Assembly: GCA_014058105.1 (NCBI GenBank)
Contig: JACGCM010002112.1
Coordinates: 1,116,001-1,180,000, forward strand
Source of the DNA: Kingdonia uniflora
Taxonomy: Eukaryota > Streptophyta > Magnoliopsida > Ranunculales > Circaeasteraceae
Reading direction: 5' to 3'
DNA: 64,000 nucleotides
This document shows positions 59,876 through 64,000 of the stretch, piece after piece. The position numbers and the translations under genes are program-made. Within the stretch, counting starts at the first letter, position 1; the number at the start of each line of letters is the position of its first letter. Below the pieces are notes generated by a model. It was not told where the DNA came from. It searched no databases and saw only the letters and a program-made list of their open reading frames with translations.

Positions 59876-60988
59876 ATCTGTACCAGGGAAAACGCAAGCC
59901 GGGAGTATTCCGAGTCATTGGGTAACTATCCTTGCCTGTTGTCAGACAAATAGAAATTCATAATCTGATCCAACCATTCAAACGAGTAGCTAGTAGCCAA
60001 GCTTTTCAGAAATGCGATCTAAAGGCCCGGAGGGGTGGGAAATCTGTACAGATTAAAAACTTAAACCTGGAGTATTCCGAGTCATTTGTTAACTATCCTA
60101 GCGTGTTGTCGGATGAATAGAAACTCATAAACCAATCCAACAACTCAATCGGGTAGCCGATTGCCAAGCTTCACTGAAATGCGATCTAAAGCATCAGAGG
60201 GTTGGGAAATCTGTACCGGTGAAAAACTCAAACCGGGAGTATTCCTAGTCATTGGGAAACTATCCTAATCTGTTGTCAGACGAATAGGAACGCATAAACC
60301 GATCCAAACTCTCAAATGAGAAGCCGATCTAAATCCTCGGAGGGGTGCGATCTAAATCAATGAGTAATACGAGTCATTGGGTAACTATCCGAGCGTGTTG
60401 ACGGACGAATAGAAACCCATAAACTAGTCCAACAAATCAAACGAGTTGTCGGTCGCCAAGTTTCGCAGAAATGCGATCTACAGCCTCGGAGGGGTGTGAA
60501 ATCCGTCCCGGTCAAAAATTAATACCGGGAGTATTCCGTTTCATTGTGTAACTATCCTAGCGTGGTTTAGGACGAATAAAAACTCATAAACCAGTGCAAC
60601 CACTCAAACGGGTAGCCGATAGCCAAACATCTCTAAAATGCGACCGAAAGCATAGGAGGGGTGGGAAATCTACACCGGTAAAAAACAAAAACCGGGAGTA
60701 TTCTGAGTCATTAGGTAACTATCCAACCGTGTTGTTAGACTAATTTAAACACATAAACCGATCCAACCAATCAAGCGGGTAATCGGTAGCCAAGCTTCTC
60801 TGAAATGCGATCTAATGCCTTGGAGATGTGAGAAATCTATATCGGTTAAAAGCACATATCGGGAGTATTCCGAGTCATTGAGTAACTATCCTAGCGTGTC
60901 TTCCGACGAATAGAAACTCATAAACCAATCCAACCACTCAAGCGGGTAGCCAATTGTCAAGCTTCTCCTAAATGCGATCTAAAGCCTC

Positions 60989-61017
60989 GGGGGGGGGGGG
61001 GGGGGGGGGGGGGGGGG
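60989..61017 (+). repeat. G homopolymer (29) in a satellite B monomer
   Basis: The longest of the five, again in a CTTCTCCTAAATGCGATC monomer, about 1.14 kb after the tract at 59851. Confidence 0.9.
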
Positions 61018-62134
61018 AATCTGTACCGGGGAAAACTCAAGCCGAGAGTATTCTGAGTCATTGGGTAACTATCTGAGGGTGTTGTCAGATGTATAGAAAC
61101 TCATAAACCGATCCAACCAATCTAATGAGTAGCCAGTAGCCAAGCTTCTAGGAAATACGATCAAAAGCCTTTGAGGGGTGGGAAATCTGTACCGGTTAAA
61201 ATCTTAAACCGCGAAAATTCCGAGTAATTATATAACTATCCTAGCGTGTTGTCGTTCGAATTGAAACTCATAAACCAATCCAACCACTCAATCGGGTAGC
61301 CAATTGCCAAGCTTTTCTGAAATGCGATCTAAAGCCTCGGAGGGTTGGGAAATCTGTACCAGTGAAAACTCAAGCCGTGAGTATTTCGAGGCATTGGGTA
61401 ACTATCATAGTGCGTTGTTAGATGCATAAAAGCTCATAAACCGATCCAACCTTTCAAACGAGAAGCCGGTATCCAAGCTTCTAGAAAGTACTCCGAGTCA
61501 TTTGGTAACTATCCTCGCGTGTTGTCGGACTAATTGAAACACATAAGCCGATCCAACCAATCAAACGGGCAGCCGGTAACCAAGCTTCTCTGAAATGCGA
61601 TCTAAAGCAATGGAGGTGTGGGAGAACTGTACCGGTTAAAAAATTAAACCGGGAGAATTCTGAGTCATTGGGTAACTATTTTAGCGTATAGTCAGACGAA
61701 TTGAAATTCATAAGCCGATCCAACCAATTAAACGAGTAGCCAGTAGCCAAGCTTCTCAGAAATGCGATCTAAAGCCTCGGAGGGGAGGGAAATCTGTACT
61801 GGTTAAAAACTTTAACCGGGTGTATTCGGAGTCATTGGTTAACTATCCTTGAGTGTTGTCGGACGAATAGAAAATCATAAGAAAATTCAACCACATAAAC
61901 GGGTAGCATGCCAAGCTTCACCGAAATGCGATCTTATGCCTCGGAAGGGTGTGAAATCCGTGCCGGTTAAAAACTATAGCCGAGAATATTTCGAGTCATT
62001 GGAAAACTATCCAAGCATGTTGTCGGACGAATTGAAACTCATATGCAAATCCAACCACTGAAACGGGTTGCCGATTGCCAAGCATCTCTGAAATGTGATA
62101 TAAAGCTGCGTAGGGGTAGGAAATTTGTACCGGT

Positions 62135-62620
62135 AACAAGCCCTTATCAGTTTCGATAACAAGCCCTTATCAGTTTTCAGTGATCATGCTCTAAGGCTGA
62201 GTGAAACTGAGAACTTGAAATTCAATTCCTACTGCACAAATCAGACCAGGAGCCCCTTGATGCGTGCAATGGGCGAGTTCAAGATGCTTCTAAAGAGTTG
62301 TTTTGAGATGGAAGCTTTAGGAGGAGTTATACTTCTGACTTACAAATGGTGGATTAGGCTTGCACATGCCCTGGGGCTTTCTAACGTAAACGACAACCCT
62401 TTTTTTTTTTTTTTTTTTTTTTTTTTCTGTGTGGAGTAAAAAGGATAGTTTTATTTTAGGAAAGTGTAATTGTTGTTGGCTTTTCTTTTTGTCGCTTTGG
62501 TTTATTGTTAGCCTTCCTTGTGTGAATTGAGCTTGTTGGCTTTTGCCTTGGTCTGTAAATCTTTATCTTTCATTATATATCATGGGGGTTAGTCCCCCAG
62601 CTTGCCTTTAAAAAAATAAA
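62135..62620 (+). mobile_element. 5'-truncated LINE inserted in satellite B
   Basis: A satellite monomer is interrupted after GGAAATTTGTACCGGT and resumes with AAATCTGTACCGGT. The repeated 14 bp at 62121-62134 and 62621-62634 (one mismatch) is the target-site duplication. The insert ends in ATCATGGGGGTTAGTCCCCC, AGCTTGCCTTTA and an A-rich tail, the same 3' terminus as the LINE at 21279-24242 but on the plus strand. The upstream 200 bp also matches in part. A 26-base T run at 62401-62426 and a duplicated CAAGCCCTTATCAGTTT word at the left end are internal oddities. No ORF remains. Confidence 0.9.
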
Positions 62621-62634
62621 AAATCTGTACCGGT

Positions 62635-64000
62635 GAAAACCTCAAACCGGGAGTATTCCGAGTCAATGGGTAACTATCATAGCATGTTGTCAGATGAATA
62701 AAAACTCATAAGCCGATCCAACCTCTCAAACAAGTAGCTGGTATCCAAGCTTCTAGGAAATGCTATAAAATGCCTCGGATGGGTATAAAATCCGTACCGA
62801 TCAAAAACTCATAATGGAAGTTCTCCGAGTCATTGGGTAACTATCCTAGCGTGTTGTCGGACGAATAAAAAGTCATAAACTGATCTAAGAACTCAAACGG
62901 GTAGCCGATAGCAAAGCTTCTCCGAAATACGATGTAAAGCCTCGGGGGGGAGTGAAATCTGCGCCAGTATAAAATAAAAATCGGGGGTATTCCGCATCAT
63001 TAGATAACAATCCTAGCTTGGTTTAGGACGAATATAAACTCATAATCAAGTCCAACACTCAAACGGGTAGCTGATGGCCAAACTTCCCTGAAATGCGACC
63101 TAATGCCTCAGAGGTGTGGGAAATCTGTACCGGTAAAAAACAAAAACCTGGAGTATTCCGAGTCATTGGGTAACTATCCTACCATGTTGTCGGATAATTG
63201 TAACACATAAACAGATCCACCCAATCAAGCGGGAAGCCGGTACCCAAGCTTCCCTAAAATGCGATTTAAAGCCTTGGAGGTGAGGGAAATCTGTACCGGT
63301 TAAAAACTCAAACCTGGAGTATTTCAAGTCATTGGGTAACTATCCTTGCGTGTTGTCAGACGAATTGAAATTTATAATCTGATCCAACCATTCAAACGAG
63401 TAGCCAGTAGCCAAGCTTCTCAGAAATGCGATCTAAAGCCTCGGAGGGGTGGGAAATCTGTACAGATTAAAAACTTAAACCTGGAGTATTCCGAGTCATT
63501 TGTTAACTATCCTAGCGTGTTGTCGGATTAATAGAAACACATAAACCAATTTAACCAATCAAACGGGCAGCCAATTTAACAAGCTTCTCCGAAATGCGAT
63601 CTAAAGCCTCGGAGGGGTGTGAAATCCGTGCCGGTTAAAACCTCAAACCTGTATTCTGAGTCATTGGGTAACTACCCAAGCGTGTTGTCAAACAAATTGA
63701 AACTCATAATCCAATCCAACCACTCAAACGGGAAGCCGATTGCCAAGCTTCTCTAAAATGCGATCTACAGCCTGGGAGGGGTAGGTAATCTGTACCGGTG
63801 AAAACTCTCCGATTCATTGGGTGACTATCCTAGCGTGTTGTCGGACGAATAAAAACTCATAAACCAATCCAACTACTCAAACGGGAAGCCGATAGCCAAG
63901 CTACTTTGAAATGCGATCTAAAATCTCGGAGGGGTGGAAAATCTGGACCGGTGGAAAACTCAAACCGGGAGTATTCTGAGTCATTAGGTAACTATCCAAG
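62635..64000 (+). repeat. Satellite family B array, continued to the window end
   Basis: The same CGGGTAGCCGATTGCC subtype as before the LINE, about 8 monomers, cut by the window edge. A G run of seven to eight at about 62943 sits at the same monomer position as the long tracts. Confidence 0.95.

Larger units (their letters stand above)
50521..62134 (+). repeat. Satellite family B array, CGGGTAGCCGATTGCC subtype
   Basis: About 69 monomers of about 167 bp. They differ from the 10074-15643 array by consistent variants: CAAACGGGTAGCCGATTGCC, TTCTCTGAAATGCGATC, GGGGTGGGAAATCTGTACCG, GTGAAAAACTCAAACC and ACCAATCCAACCACTC. Several subtypes are mixed, including a CAATCAAGCGGGTAGCCGG type and a short monomer that lacks about 80 bp (GCCACGAATTGGGTAAC at 55051 and 56970). 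Higher-order spacing of about 1919 bp is visible between 55051 and 56970. No genes are present. Confidence 0.95.

Noticed and set aside
45330..63531. Many 60-75 codon frames starting MLTV, MPVVRQ or MSVVGR
   Set aside because: All are satellite monomers in frame over one to two units. Neighbouring monomers break the frame, and no start context or domain supports a gene.
1..64000. A CENP-B-box-like motif in the satellite that would prove a centromere
   Set aside because: I found no match to the CENP-B box, and monomer length alone does not separate centromeric from subtelomeric or knob satellites. CENH3 ChIP data would be needed.

Overview
The window is plant nuclear DNA, most likely from a eudicot. 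The signs are spliced genes with GT-AG introns, a land-plant IRE-type AGC kinase, a Ty1-copia element with the plant YVDDM reverse transcriptase motif, plant L1-type LINEs, MITEs, and long arrays of a nucleosome-sized (~167 bp) satellite. I cannot name the species. About half of the window is satellite. The only gene that looks functional is one kinase gene, sitting as an island between satellite arrays.

Layout. 1-797: satellite family A, on the minus strand. 931-10073: first copy of a segmental duplication. It holds exons 5-16 of the kinase gene and is dead, with a 10-bp frameshift deletion, a 21-bp deletion and a TGG-to-TAG stop. 10074-15643: satellite family B. 15644-24255: a transposon-rich stretch upstream of the intact gene. 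It contains a tRNA-like SINE head, a MITE, a copia element with both LTRs and a 5-bp target duplication but no protease or integrase, and a LINE that carries ORF1 but no ORF2. 24390-37130: the complete kinase gene, 16 exons by my reading, which sum to 3501 nt (1166 codons plus stop). Its exons 5-16 lie in the second copy of the duplication (27640 to about 38800). Intron 6 of this copy carries a 1.93-kb composite insertion absent from the first copy. 38801-64000: satellites again, a B remnant, then family A to 50520, then family B to the window end, interrupted by a 5'-truncated LINE at 62135-62620.

The two duplication copies share the same right-hand gene/satellite junction. The duplicated unit therefore already included satellite DNA, which points to exchange or break repair between satellite arrays as the route. 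The left breakpoint lies inside intron 4, so the extra copy never had a promoter or the N-terminal half of the protein. The family A array shows a very long higher-order repeat (about 6.31 kb). Its first unit lacks a 2.4-kb internal block. The family B array shows a 1.92-kb higher-order period, and G homopolymers of 17-29 bases at one fixed monomer position, in a subfamily that has lost the A that normally interrupts the G run.

I found no new enzyme system. The noteworthy material is the structure: a living kinase gene in satellite heterochromatin, its truncated twin, an ORF1-only LINE 148 bp from the start codon, and the fine structure of the satellite arrays. All exon boundaries, repeat offsets and element ends were read by eye and were not tested with software or transcripts.
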